From: Agarophyton chilense
Taxonomy: Eukaryota > Rhodophyta > Florideophyceae > Gracilariales > Gracilariaceae
Assembly (NCBI GenBank): GCA_030374765.1
Contig: JARGXX010000129.1
Coordinates: 248,001 to 312,000, forward strand
DNA: 64,000 bases
Direction: 5' to 3'
The notes beneath the pieces are model-generated. The model was not told where the DNA came from and did no database searches. It saw nothing but the letters and a program-made list of their open reading frames with translations. Position 1 is the first letter of the stretch. Every line of letters begins with the position of its first letter. Shown here one piece after another: positions 21,246 through 32,865 of the stretch. Position numbers and translations under genes: made by a program.

Positions 21246-23600
21246 ATGTATTTTGTCTCTTCTTCTGGCCAGTCCGTTCAGCTGACTGAGCCAGCTACCA
21301 CCCCCACCACTCCAATCACCACAGAGGTGCAGATCACGGCAACCACGTTGGTGGCTGCACAGGCAGCCTCCCAGAAACGCCGCAGAAAAGAATCTGGTGG
21401 TCGTGGAACCAGTAGACGTACATCCATTTGGAGTACGGTCGCCTGTAGGCGCATGTCGATCCCGCGTCAGGCACATATAAATTTCAGTGCTTGGTTTGCA
21501 TGTATATTGGCGCAATCAACAAGACCATTACCATAAGCAATATAATCGATCACTACAAAGTTAAGTATGAGGGGCTATATGCTGCACTTTTTGAGCTAAA
21601 CAAGAATAACGTTAGTGCCAGTGTTATCGAGAGCTGTATTCACAATGCACGAATACGGTTCGAAAAGCGACGCAAAACACTCAGCATAGATGCGTTTTTT
21701 CGACCAAGTTTTGATGTGAGACCCTACGGGAGGAGAATCACAAAGCTCGATCCAAAAGACACTCAAGCCGTAGCCGTGGTGATGTATTCCTGTGATACAT
21801 AATCATCTGCATCGCAGTTGTAGTCGCTGATTTTACAAGGTCTGGTGGATATTTTTGACGGGCGAGTGCAGTTTTCAAGTCACGCTGCTGTTGAACGAAT
21901 GCTTTACCGCACTGTCAAGGCTGTCTGCAAAATGATGAGAGCTTCTGTGATGAATGCTAAGACAGGTTCAATAACAGTCGATGGATGGAGCGCTGCGTTG
22001 GAGGCACCTATTTTAGGTTTCACATGGCATTATGTCGACGCTCCATGAAAGCTGATATGTGTTCCTATTGTTACGCTTAATATGGGAACGTCATGTAAAA
22101 CCGGACAACAACTACGTGCCTTCATTTAAGAAGTTCTGGAGCAAAGTCTCATGGTCGGGGCAGACGAAATCAGTGTATATGCTGCTACAAGTGACAACAA
22201 GGCAGCAAGGACGTTAGCAGTCCACCTGTTAACCAGGCGTGTCGGCTCTGCCCGTTGTGTTGTTCACACTTTAGCGTTGGTGGTGAACGACGTATTCGAA
22301 CCTGGAACTGTGTGGAAGAAGTATTTGGACCACATTAACAAGGTTACAACATTTTCAATGACAATCAAAAGGCAGCACAGCTTCTCATTGAGAAACAATT
22401 GGGAGATGGAGTTACTACTGATCGCTCACAGCGTTTGAAGCATGATATACCGACGAGGTGGCATTCCAGGATCTCTGCAATGTCCGCGTATCTATGTCGC
22501 CTTTCTAAGATTTCCGCGGCAGCTGACGAGATCTACATCGATGCTGAATTGCTTCCGTCGCTTTCCGAATAACAACAATCTATTTTGGCGGAGTTTATAA
22601 CTGTCCTTGTGGAAGTATGTCGTGTTGTTAGATGGTTAGAGGCTGATAAGAAGGTTACCATTTCAAGGGCTCTGCGGTTGTTACGGAAACTTAATTAAAC
22701 GTTTTTGATTATGTCGGGAACACTCCTGCCCAAACCAGGAGCTAGCATAATTTCGCAACATCGCAACAAACTTGAGACCGACGAATTTGAAATGTACGCT
22801 ATGGTCACTGATCCAACCTAGGCAAGTGCTGATAACTCAAGAGACTTGTCTCAGAGTGTACGTCTCTAGAAAAAAACGTCAAAAAGCTCTAGCAGTAAGA
22901 CTGGCTGACAGGATCCAAGCGCGAAGGGGGCATATTCGGCAGATAACGAACGAAGAATCAGCTTTATGGAGACCGTTTTATGAAGGAAAAGAGCAGCCAG
23001 CGCGATCATTCTACGAGTCACGACGTGTTCTATTGTTTAATATTGCGTGTATGATAGATTTTAATGAATGTACTCTCTCTTTCTTATCTTGTTCTATCGA
23101 AGAGAAGTTTCCTTACCGTAATGTACTTTAAAAAGAAATTATAACGGAAGCACTAGAGCTCGATGACTCTATTTTTACTCCTGTGTCACAGTTAGAAGTG
23201 GTCTTTTCTATGTTTTATTCTGAATGGGGAAACGATTTTCTTTTCTCGGGTCGGAGACACCCCAAGGCTGCGCTGGAGTACTGGAAAACTGCAAAAGAAA
23301 CCCGGCGAAGGATTAGTTCTGTACCGTTTAATACAGTTGATAGAGCTGTATTTGCTGCCCAGGGTTCTTCAGCGCCAAGGGAAAGGCTTTTTAGCGATCT
23401 TCGTCGCCGTGAGGGTAACCAAAGCCAGTCTCTGCTCTCAAGTACGTTAAAGATCACATAAATGATCAGAGTGTATGTTCAAAACGCTCTTCGAGATACC
23501 AAGATCGTTCAAGGTGTCTCCTTGCACCCAAGAGCACGCGCGTTTAGGAAAATAGTAGAGGTTGTTTCGGCTGAAGTTGTAGAGATATAGATATGACTAG
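21246..23600 (+). mobile_element. Decayed hAT DNA transposon
   Basis: Pieces of a hAT transposase can be followed in order on plus, in shifting frames with many stops. At about 21970-22045 is V-D-G-W-S with G-F-T-W-H-Y-V, the strand that carries the first catalytic Asp. At 22240-22300 is C-V-V-H-T-L-A-L-V-V, the C-x2-H motif. At 22445-22475 is T-R-W-H-S. At 23183-23461 is the hAT C-terminal dimerisation domain: L-E-Y-W-K, then A-V-F-A-A-Q-G-S-S-A-P, then E-R-L-F-S-D-L. An N-terminal BED zinc finger is not clear. I could not pin terminal inverted repeats or the 8-bp target duplication. Not active. Confidence 0.85.
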
Positions 23601-23949
23601 AAAAGTGACTAAAAGTGACTGAATTCAGTGAAAAATGCCATGATTATGACTTTTGAACAAGGCAAAAATTCAGCCACAAATACGACCCTGCGGTAACCTC
23701 TTCTACAAGAACGGAAGAGTGAGCACCCAAACTGCCAGCAGGAAGTTGAGCAAGAGTTGCAGATGGGGAGGGCGGCGTATTGAAGACGTTCTTGAGAGGA
23801 GCTGATTGGGTGGACCTGCCCGAGGTAAGCATACCATGCATCATGCATTGGTCACATGCATTACACTGACAGAATGAAGCATTAGGTTTCGACGTCATTT
23901 TTTTTACAACAATGTTTGGTTTAGCTTCTAGTTTCGTTCCAGCATCGAG

Positions 23950-24157
23950 TGTGCAATACAAGATTGCCACCTGGCACAATTCCGCCGGCTCTGCATACTA
24001 AACCTCACTCTTGCTCCACCACGAGACAATGGGGACAGAGGAGCAAGACGGGACATCTTGTGCCCGTTCCACCTTCCCCGGTTCCACTGCGCGTTGCGAG
24101 TACATACTAAACACCAGACCAAAAGCCCACCCGCTCTATGTACGACTGCTTCCCATA
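23950..24157 (+). repeat. 5' LTR of Copia fossil (208 bp)
   Basis: Starts TGTGCAATAC. Similarity to 30118-30328 begins at this TG and ends at CCCATA. The gag ATG follows within a few bases. The start is sharp; the exact 3' edge is uncertain by 2 bp, and no clean target duplication was found. Confidence 0.8.
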
Positions 24158-24160
24158 GCT

Positions 24161-25390
24161 ATGGGCACAGCGTCAGGAACTGTTATGTCTTTCAATCTGA
24201 CAGACCCCCCAAATTTTGATCCTACCAAGGATCTACAAGAATGGCGCCGCAACGTTTGTCGATTGGTAGATACTATTTCTTCTGCAGTCAAGAAGGGCCC
24301 CAATCGTCGTTACCTAGCAATCTTTGCAACGTTAGGTCTACAGCTGTACGACAGAGCTTTACCTAGTACTCAGAAATCCGTGGTCGAAGAAGCCAAGAAA
24401 AAAGGAATGGTTGATTACAAGCAAGAGGACCAAATGAAAGCGGTATGCGATATTGTTGAACTTGTCGCAGTCGACACTCCAATTGCTGTTTTTTCTCGTT
24501 TGATTTCTTCCTTCAATCGTGTTACAACCTGCCATCGTCGCAAGGACGAGCTTTTGGCTAGCTTCGTATTACGTTTCCGAGGCTTGGCTGCCGATCATCT
24601 CATTCATGGTGGACTCTCATCCTCGTCTCAGGTTAGAGAAGTTCTAGCAATAACGCTACTCAACAACGCATCTTTGAGTGAGGAGACGTTGACCAATGCC
24701 CAACTACAACTCATCTCTCTCGCCAAAGCTCGTATGAGAAGCAGAAGTTACACTGGGGATACCCAGCACCACATACACCTTGTGAAGTTTCAAGGGTCCG
24801 TAAACAACCTCCGTGAAATGCTACCGAAGCCTCACTTTAAAATTTTGAGGCACGGTAATCACAATATGACGAACGTAAAGCTTTTGATAGCCAAGAGAAA
24901 GGTCAATGAAGCGGTCGTTGAGTTCGAGGGACATCTTACAGACACTTGCTCAAACACCAGCCCAACTCCTTCTATCAACAAGCTCCTTCAACCTTCCCGC
25001 AGATGCCGTCTAAACCTGGATGACACCGTTACAGTCATACGGAATCTCTCTTTTACCCCTTCGAGCTCTGCTGCTCACTGTACAAGGGAGGACCTCGGAA
25101 GCATCGTGGGTCAGAAAGTCCAAACTGCCTTATATGCAATTTTCCAATCCAACCAGAGCGTAGTAACTCGCTTGGGAAGTAGGAAGGAGGGAAATGAATC
25201 AACAGTGTCTTTCAAACCGGGCAATGCGAAGAGGAAACGCACCGATGTTAAGGCCGGGAAAGGTGGAAAGTCGTCTTTCTGTTTCGGTTGTGGTGATACC
25301 GAGCACATAGCTGGCAATGACTTCGGTGGATGTCTCGGCTCCTACATCGTGCCAAAGTCCCTCATTTCTGACAGAGAAGAGGAAGCTTGA
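24161..25390 (+). other. gag region of Copia fossil
   Basis: An open stretch from an ATG just after the LTR. It has a capsid-like helical region (F-D-P-T-K-D-L-Q-E-W-R-R near its start), then a basic region and a zinc-knuckle-like C-F-G-C-G-D-T-E-H near 25.28 kb. Fossil only. Confidence 0.7.
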
Positions 25391-27576
25391 ACGCCAACCC
25401 AACGATTCAGACGGTAGGTCCACAGTTCCTCGTCGCGGAGGAAGACATCCCAGGAAAGATGCCTCCAGAGAACGAAAAACGTGGATATAACGCGGATTTT
25501 CCGCCAGGCGCCGCCCCATCGAAGCGCAATCATGCCTAAAGTCAAGGGTTGCGGGGGCTTCTCATGTTGTTAGTGGTACGAGAGATCCTAACCCCATCAT
25601 CGACATTGGTTGTCCCCGTAGTGTGGGAGGCATCGAATCTGCCACTGCACTATCAATCTCAATGAGCATCCAATTTCACGTTAAAGACCTCGACTGTGAG
25701 CCCTTTTATGACGGTTTTGGTCCAGAATGTTCAAATCCAAAACTGATATTTGGAATTTGGAGGTTGAAGATCAAAGGACTCAACGATGTAGAAGCAGACA
25801 TTAAGTTATACATTACGGAAGGCGACGGTTTTTTGATACTAGGGAACGACATAGTGTCATGTTCGGACCCATGGGTTCAGACAACATGCTCGTAGTGCCT
25901 GTTTCGGTCGGAATCTCTCGGGATGACGCAGTTCTGTCAACGTACGTCCTAGGGGAAGACAATGGCCGCCGAACACACTTATTCGTCGTTCCTTTGATAA
26001 CAACGTCGTTCAAATCCTTCTTCTCTTCTCATTCTTCCTTTCTCTCTATGAATCCTCATCCTATCGCTAAACTATCTGGAAAGGACGGCATGGATCAGAC
26101 CCATGCCCGCTGCTTCGCCCCAAAGCTTCACTGTCAGTCCCATCTCTCTACCTAGAACACAAAAAAGCTTTGCAGTCGAGGCGGGATACTAAATCGAACA
26201 CTTGCTGGTGAGCTCGAACAGGCCTACAATTCTTGCACTTCATGCAAAAGGTCTGGCCGCCCATTACATTTTCGAAAGATATCACTGAAGAGGATACTGG
26301 GTGAGTTCAACGAGCACCTTCAAGTAAATTTCCTATTCATTCGCGAGTTTGGAAACCTCCCCATTCTGCATATGAAGGAAGTATCTACCGGTCTCTTCGT
26401 TACTGTATTGATGACTTCAAGGGATATGACAGATACCACTCGAATGATTGTCGTTCATTGCTTTTATGTCTTTAGGCCTTCATCAAAGTTATCAGGAGAC
26501 CCAGAGTTCAATAACGACTCCATTCAGCGATTATGTGCCGAGAATCAGATATCATTCGAACCGCGCCCTGTTCGACGCCACAACAAAATTGGAAGCGTCG
26601 AATCGAGCAACGAGACCATCCGTACATTTGTCCAAACGCTCCTTCTCGACGAACCTCATCCGAGAGAAACTCGTTAAGTATATCGCACGGACTTTGAGAT
26701 CCTCTCAAAAGCCTCATTCCTGAAGAATGTGCTGTATGGTAACAAATCAGTCAGCAGCTTCGAGCTAGTTCACGGCTACACTCGTTCTGTTTCTGGGTTA
26801 CTCAAGCAGATGCTACCAGAGAAGCTCCTTGCTTCCTGCCACCAACAAGTTTACAGGCGTGCCGTACACACCTTACTTCGTACCAAGCCATCATATCCTT
26901 CATCACAACACCTTCTGGCACCAACCACTCCAGTATATGTCTTCAAGAGAGTTGGAAAACATGGTGCCTGGTATAAGGCATTCGTGGTCACTACTACTGA
27001 CCATATAGTGTCGGTCTCTACGTGCAAAAATCTCCAGGGACCGAAGCATCAAATCGCCTACGAGGACATAAGATTAGTCCCTCGTTCATCCCTTCTACAG
27101 GAAGTGGACAAACAGGAGCTTGGATACTCGTCCTCCCCGGACACTAACGCCCAAGAAGAACCAATCCCAGTCCCTGAAGGACGGAATGATGCCGATTGTT
27201 CTTCTCTTCTGCCTCTCCTAGATGAAGAAATCACAGACTTCCCTGTGCAGAACATACAAGATCCTTTGAGTTTCGACCGAAACATATCGGACGAACCAAA
27301 CTTGTGGTCTCTGCATCCGTTCTCTTCATCCTTCTTTGCGACCAAGGAATACAAAACGGCTGTGAACACACCCTCAATGAATGTCGGGAACCCTCAACTC
27401 TGCAGAGATGTTGGTGACACCTCGCTTAGGTTCCCTACCACAGGCGAAAACCTATTGTCTTCGGAGCCAAGGATTCTCGAGCCGATCAAGAAGGTCATTG
27501 GAGACCAACCAGCCACAGAAGCTAAGCTTCAGTTCACCCCGCGATGGATAATCGACAAGGCCATCGAAGCAGAGTA

Positions 27577-29115
27577 GAGGAACTACCCTGAAGCCGAGGC
27601 ATACAAGCCGATCTCCATCAAAGGACTCCCGCGAAATGCAAGTATCATATCCTCCCATCACTTCTTCGTGACGAAGTTCGATGGAGAGAGTGGTAAGCTC
27701 AGGCTCAAGGGCCGTCTGGTACCCCATGGGAGTCGGGATTCCCAAAAGCATAACAGTCGATCTGACTCCTCTACGGCTCAATTCCCCTGCATCAGACTTC
27801 TGCTTCCCCTTGCAACTTTAACACACCTTACCCTTGGGAGCATTGAAATCTCTAGAGTGTATTTTCAATCAAACGACCTCAAACGAGATATATATATATG
27901 CGGCCTCCAAAGGAATGGACACAGTTCGTAGACGAAGTATGGAAGCTACTCAAGCCTGCGTATGGCCTCATAGAGTCTGGTCATCTCTGGCAGCTGTGCA
28001 TCGAGCAATGTTTGTGCGAGTACGGATTCCGTACTGTCCATGGTATGCCACAGATGTTTATATTGTCGGACAACCACGGACGTATATATGTACTCCTCGC
28101 CAAATTGGTGGACGATCTTCTCCTTGCCGGATCAAAGAGTGAGATGAACACATTCTCAAAAGCTCTCTCAGCTCGCCTAAAGGTTGGCAGAGCACTCTTC
28201 AAGAACGAGATTATCTTCAGCCGCCTTTGGATTCAGCAATACAAAGACTTCTCGATCGAGATATCCATGGCAGAGTTTATAGAAAAGCTCGACCCCATTT
28301 TGATCTCGAAGGATAGAAGGAAGCAGTCCGAGGATCTATGCACCCAACAAGAAATCCGAGAAATCCAGTCTCTTGCTGGAAAACTCAACTACCTCGGCCA
28401 TGGTGTGCGGCTTCAAGCCGCGTACCCTGCCAGCTTCATGCAGCAGTTGGTCCCAGAGATGCGCGTAAGGCATCTCTTGCAAGCAAATCAGATCCTCAAC
28501 CTCTTCTTTAAGCTGCGTCCGGTCGAGAAATACGTGGCTCCGAGATCCCCGGTGGTATCGGATAACATGAACGCTTGCCACATAGTGACGTTCTCTGAAG
28601 ACAGCACTGGAAAATCATCCTACGGTCAAACTGGCTACATCAGTGGCATCGCCTTCTCCCAAGGTGAGAAGGTTTCGTATCACATCGTCGACTGGCATAG
28701 CGCAAAGCAAGGACGCATGTCCTTTAGTTCAATTGGTGCCGAAATTCTTGCAGCAGCAGAATCCGCAGACAGATCCATCCTACTTAGGGAATTCATGGAA
28801 GTTCTTGCATTGGATTTTGGTTCACTCGTCCTTTACGTCGACTCATTTGGTTTGTACTCAACAATTACTACCCTTCACCAATACCGAGACTACCGATTGT
28901 GCCCCATCGTGTCTCGCCTCCGTGATTCGTTCGAAGCTGGAGACATATTCTCCATCCGTTGGATAGCAGGAAGTCTGAACTTAGCCGACGCGTTGAAAAA
29001 GGGCCATCATCATTCATTTACTAAATTTAACCAAGCTATGGTTCAAAGGATACTAAGCAAAGGTATTCTATCTACTAGGGGCCACCATCTTGGGGCATGG
29101 AACCCTAAAGGTTAG
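27577..29115 (+). other. RT and RNase H region of Copia fossil
   Basis: A long open part with Copia RT blocks (L-L-K-P-A-Y-G-L, L-V-D-D-L-L-L-A-G with the catalytic Asp pair) and the RNase H end (W-H-S-A-K-Q-G-R-M-S-F-S-S-I-G-A-E, V-D-S, then a basic tail). It is the best preserved part of the fossil. Confidence 0.85.
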
Positions 29116-30117
29116 GATCTAATATGGCAAAGCCTTCAAACTATCTTTGTGGAACCTTCTTGGTGACGACGTGTCTTCCCGCGGCGAGCGCGTTTCCCAT
29201 CCTTTCTTTCTGGGAGCAAGCGCACTACACAACAGTCCGCAATCTGACTGAAAGAACAGTCCGATCCTATACAGGACTCGAAGGCAACTTGCGTGAGATC
29301 CAAGTGATACTTCTCCACTGGATAAATAATTATGTTGCGCTCCCCATCTATGCGGCACACGACGCTAGTGCCATGCTCCAGATCAAATAATTGGCCCTTG
29401 CTCTCACCCCGACCTCCTCGTGACAACCACACATTCTCGATCATCCAGTCGTTGTACTCAATTGCCATGTCGGGATCTTCGTCATCCGTCAAGGCCTCTG
29501 TGAGAACCAATCAAAAACGCATCAACTCTTCAAACGAGGTGCCTCTAAACTGGCGAAAGAAATGCGTTATCTTGCGCCCAAGCAAGATAATGGCTTCGTT
29601 TTTGCTAAATCGCACGTGGTTGTTGCTACCTTCGAGTACTATTCCGTAAATGTTTCGCACGCTACGCTGCGGTTTGAAAAAAGACGTTTCACGATATTTA
29701 TGCCTAAATACTGGTCAAAATATGTTTTACTCGTAATTCTTGCCACTTTTCAAGCAAGTTGGAGTTTTGGGGGTTTTTCGCCGACAGATTCGCGAGCCGT
29801 CTGCCTAGTACGAGCCATCGAAGAATTTGCCTGAGCACAAGTCGTCCACGCTGTCCGAAGAGAGGTGAATCGTCGACTTCCGCGTCGAAGGTTTTCCACA
29901 GAGTGATGGAAGCAGTGACGTCGCATATTTGGCTTTGTGGCACGTGCCTGGCAAATAGAGAAGAAAAATAGAGGTTGTCGCAAACCGCTGAAGGCTCGCA
30001 CAGCCCGTGAGGAAGACGCGCGAAAGGAATATCGCGTTTAGGGTCAGAAAGGAGTTGCTGAGCATTTGACTGCACTTTAAAAAGTCTAATTTTATTGTAT
30101 CGCGCCAAGGTGGAGGG
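29116..30117. other. 1-kb segment between Copia RNase H and 3' LTR
   Basis: No Copia domain is recognised. A minus-strand reading at 29136-29510 is unusually protein-like (acidic start, W-M-I-E-N-V-W-L, then H-G-T-S and I-I-I-Y-P-V-E-K-Y-H) but has no ATG at its front. Plus-strand frames here are less convincing. It could be captured host sequence or an untranslated part of the element. Confidence 0.4.
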
Positions 30118-30328
30118 TGTGCAACACACGATTGCCACCTGGCACAATGCCGCCGGCGCTGCATACCAAACCTCACTCTTGCTCCACCCCGAGACACTGG
30201 GGACAGAGAAGCAAGAGGGGACACCTTGTGCCCGTTCCACCTTCCTCGGTTCCACCGCGCGTTGCGAGTGCATACTAGACACCAGACCAACAGCCCTCCC
30301 GCTCTGCGTACGACTACTTCTTCCCATA
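30118..30328 (+). repeat. 3' LTR of Copia fossil (211 bp)
   Basis: Partner of 23950-24157, starting TGTGCAACAC and ending near CCCATA, with about 18 substitutions and a 3-bp length difference by eye. Confidence 0.8.
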
Positions 30329-30343
30329 GTGAGATAAGCACGT

Positions 30344-30464
30344 TATGTTGAAAATCTCGTGCAGATATCGGGGCACTCCACAGCAAAATTGGTCCCTCGC
30401 CTACGGCTCGGGCCACAATTTTTGCTGTGTCGTGCCCCGATATCTGAACTCGATTTTCAACATA
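30344..30464. repeat. Foldback (hairpin) element, 121 bp
   Basis: Arms of about 55 bp face each other around a C/G-rich centre (about 30395-30415). The outer halves share TATGTTGAAAATC and the inner halves CAGATATCGGGGCAC, with a few mismatches. It lies 15 bp after the 3' LTR of the Copia fossil. The shape is that of a miniature inverted-repeat element, but no coding capacity or target duplication is evident. Confidence 0.75.
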
Positions 30465-30740
30465 CAGAAACTCTTACAAAAATCGGCATTTCACAACAAG
30501 GCAAGAATAGCATCGAAGCTCAGAGGCTGTGTGATACACCCCGTACTTGATGTTCGTCGCATCCCCGCATTGGCTCACCTGCGTTCATCATTTGAGTGAG
30601 TTCGCAATGCTCCCAAGAAATTTCGGTTCATGTACCGAAGGGATTAGGGAGTCTATCAGAAAATAGCAGGACAATGTGCTGACCATGAAGGCCAAGAGTT
30701 TCTAGAGATAAATATTGCACGCATTTATTCACAATATAGA
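30465..30740. other. Upstream region of the LRAT gene
   Basis: Non-coding, about 275 bp between the foldback and the LRAT start codon. I see no clear TATA box or other element. Confidence 0.5.
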
Positions 30741-31271
30741 ATGACTCACATCATGGTATGGCGCGGAGAGCTGCCTGAAGATAGTCTGAGAGGCTTCTGG
30801 CACCATGGGATTCGATTAAGAGATGGCTCGGTAATTCATTACGCAGGAATGGAGGGACCGAAAACGTTACACAACGCACGAATTCTACACACACAAATGG
30901 ACGGCTTCGCCGCTGAGTCTGGGCGTCCAGTGCACATCATTCGTTATCCACCCTCTCTAAATCGTTTTTCGGAAGAAGAAGTCGAGGAACGAGCCAGAAG
31001 TAGACTTGGAACACAAGGGTATCACCTTATTTTTCAGAACTGTGAAAATTTCGCTAGATGGTGTGTTACGGGTCGGTCTTCCTCGTGCCAGACCCAAGGC
31101 GCAATAATCGGAATTGCTGGTGGGCTGGGTTGTATGATTTTAGGGGGCGGCCTTCTGGGATCATTGCTAACTGCAGTGGTGGTTCAGAGGGCGTGGGATA
31201 ATGCTCGGAACCGAAGTGACACGCGGGTGGGATTGTCAGGCGATGATAGTGAGGAAGATGATGCGTCTTGA
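30741..31271 (+). CDS. LRAT-domain (NlpC/P60-like) acyltransferase or hydrolase, 176 aa
   Basis: The start ATG at 30741 follows an AT-rich stretch. LRAT/HRASLS (PLAAT) proteins use a His-Cys papain-like centre to move or cut acyl chains of phospholipids, usually at membranes. The expected residues are present: the first His in W-H-H-G-I (residue 21/22), a second His in V-I-H-Y (33), and the catalytic Cys in Q-N-C-E-N-F-A (101). In vertebrate members that last motif reads N-C-E-H-F; Asn in place of His is a mild change outside the catalytic pair. Residues 117-146 are Gly- and Leu-rich and hydrophobic, fitting a C-terminal membrane anchor as in PLAATs. The tail is acidic. Single exon. The exact substrate cannot be read from sequence. 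Confidence 0.8.
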   Translation: MTHIMVWRGELPEDSLRGFWHHGIRLRDGSVIHYAGMEGPKTLHNARILHTQMDGFAAESGRPVHIIRYPPSLNRFSEEEVEERARSRLGTQGYHLIFQNCENFARWCVTGRSSSCQTQGAIIGIAGGLGCMILGGGLLGSLLTAVVVQRAWDNARNRSDTRVGLSGDDSEEDDAS

Positions 31272-31468
31272 AATTCAAGCTCGTTTCCGAAAGTATTTTC
31301 CAAGGAACGTGATGGATGCGATAGGATCTTAGCCACAACAACTCCTCTTCAATCACTCAGGTTTCGATGTATATTGTTGAACTACTACATGGAAGTTATG
31401 GTTTGTGTTGAAGCTATACACATGGTTTGAATTTATACATATGTTTTGAGACAGCTTGCGCGATGTGT

Positions 31469-32557
31469 TCATTTGACTTTATGATGCATCAATATAAACT
31501 CGTTCACGACTTTCAAATAGTTTGGCGCGGAGCTGACATTATTGTGACCACATGTTTCAAACTCTTCAAAATGCACATCCACTCCACCCTTCTTTGCACA
31601 TTCGTAAAGATATCGACCCTGTTCCACAGTAATCATTCGATCGTCCGTGCCATGCAATATCAATGTTGGTAGTTTCACCAGAGCAATCTTTGAGGCGCTA
31701 TCCAGCTTTTCATCCAAACACAATCTGAGAAATGCTCGCATATTTGGTAATATGCGGAATGGAAAAGCAATAGGATGAGACATGACGGCTTCAATCAGCG
31801 ATGCAGGTGGGGCATCTAGAATCAACAAACAAGTGCGCTGTACTCGCTGGCTTCCAAGATTGGCTGCAAGATCAACCGCAGCGAAAGTTCCGAGACTCTG
31901 GCCATAGACGATGATGGTAGAAGAACTGTGCAAACGGTCATTTAACCACTTGAACATATTGCGTGCATCCGACGACAGGGCTTCCTCAGAAGGAGACCCG
32001 GAACTGTCTCCAAAACCAGAATAATCGAAGGTGACAACATGCGCGTGGAGATGAGCTCGCAGGACTTGCAACATCATGATGCGTTTCGGTGGAAAGGCGC
32101 GGTTGCCACTGTTGCCATGCAGAAAGAGAACCGCGAGTTGGTTGGGATGTTTCAGACGATCTTCGAATGCCTCATGATCCTGGCAGGCAAGAAAAGGAGG
32201 AGAGGGCGGTACCAAATGCCATCCGCAAAGATGTTGTTGCGAGACGTGGCGTGCATTGTGCAAGCGGTAAGGTCCAAAGTCGGAAAGGGGAAAGAGGAAC
32301 TTTGGGGGTTGAATCCAGTGCAGGTATGTCAAAGCGCGTTGAGCGGGAGTATAGAATGTGTGGATGAAAAAGAGGAATACATAGAGTAAAATGAGGGAGA
32401 CCAGAAGATGGAAGTAGGAGATGGAGGGTAACGAGAACGACACGAATGGCAGGCACAACGCATGGCGGGGCGCAGCAGAGGGCGAGGGGAAGGGAGTTTC
32501 AAGCTGGCAGCAGCTCTGCTGCAGAAGAAGCGAAACCAGGGTGAAGATGCGGCGCAT
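31469..32557 (-). CDS. ABHD12-like membrane serine hydrolase, 362 aa
   Basis: An alpha/beta hydrolase of the ABHD12/ABHD13 type, enzymes that cleave monoacylglycerols or lysophospholipids at membranes. The start Met (32555-32557) precedes a Ser/Pro-rich lead and a hydrophobic segment at about residues 47-68 that should anchor the protein. The oxyanion H-G-N-S-G-N-R lies at 147-153, G-F-G-D-S-S-G-S-P-S at 181-190, and the nucleophile elbow G-Q-S-L-G-T at 219-224 (Ser221). The acid is in H-G-T-D-D (Asp305 or 306) and the base is His338 in C-G-H-N-N-V. The triad is complete and the length is normal for the family. It converges with the LRAT gene, leaving 197 bp between the two stop codons. Single exon. 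Confidence 0.88.
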   Translation of the reverse strand: MRRIFTLVSLLLQQSCCQLETPFPSPSAAPRHALCLPFVSFSLPSISYFHLLVSLILLYVFLFFIHTFYTPAQRALTYLHWIQPPKFLFPLSDFGPYRLHNARHVSQQHLCGWHLVPPSPPFLACQDHEAFEDRLKHPNQLAVLFLHGNSGNRAFPPKRIMMLQVLRAHLHAHVVTFDYSGFGDSSGSPSEEALSSDARNMFKWLNDRLHSSSTIIVYGQSLGTFAAVDLAANLGSQRVQRTCLLILDAPPASLIEAVMSHPIAFPFRILPNMRAFLRLCLDEKLDSASKIALVKLPTLILHGTDDRMITVEQGRYLYECAKKGGVDVHFEEFETCGHNNVSSAPNYLKVVNEFILMHHKVK

Positions 32558-32865
32558 GGGAGGGCAAGAGTGATGGTCTTTTTACACATCGAAGGTATTG
32601 CTTAAACTCTGTACATGAAGAGATGCAGCTACGCACGTTACGGAGAAAGGGTAAAAGCAGACACGTAGTTGCGTGTGGTTTGAACGCGGCCCAGGCATCT
32701 TTTGACAATTACAATTTTCACAGAAATGGCGAACCAGTCCCGAGGCGTTCAATGCACATTCTCCTGTTGCGAACGCCTAGCCACAGGGCTCTGTGAGGCA
32801 AAGACCTCACAAGGAAAAGATACTGCCCGAAAATGAAACATGAAAACAGCGACGAGGCGATTGAA
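32558..32865. other. Spacer between ABHD12-like and WW-LOR genes
   Basis: About 308 bp of non-coding DNA. Both neighbours are on minus, so it holds the 3' UTR of the WW-LOR gene and the promoter of the hydrolase gene. No clear motif. Confidence 0.6.

Larger units (their letters stand above)
23950..30328 (+). mobile_element. Ty1/Copia LTR fossil
   Basis: A plus-strand element of about 6.4 kb with both LTRs. Parts in Copia order are gag with a zinc knuckle (about 24.16-25.4 kb), protease (about 25.6-25.9 kb), integrase (about 26.2-27.0 kb), reverse transcriptase (about 27.6-28.5 kb) and RNase H (about 28.55-29.1 kb). Integrase before RT defines Ty1/Copia. The LTRs differ at roughly 9 % of positions by eye, so the insertion is not recent. 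About six or more breaks. About 1 kb of non-polymerase sequence separates RNase H from the 3' LTR. Confidence 0.9.

Noticed and set aside
23644-23899. A small Cys-rich minus frame (C-Q-C-N-A-C-D-Q-C) left of the Copia fossil
   Set aside because: Short and isolated beside an LTR; the Cys cluster alone is not enough to call a gene.
29704-30416. Minus frames of about 200 codons over the Copia 3' LTR
   Set aside because: They run through LTR and foldback sequence and are antisense chance readings.
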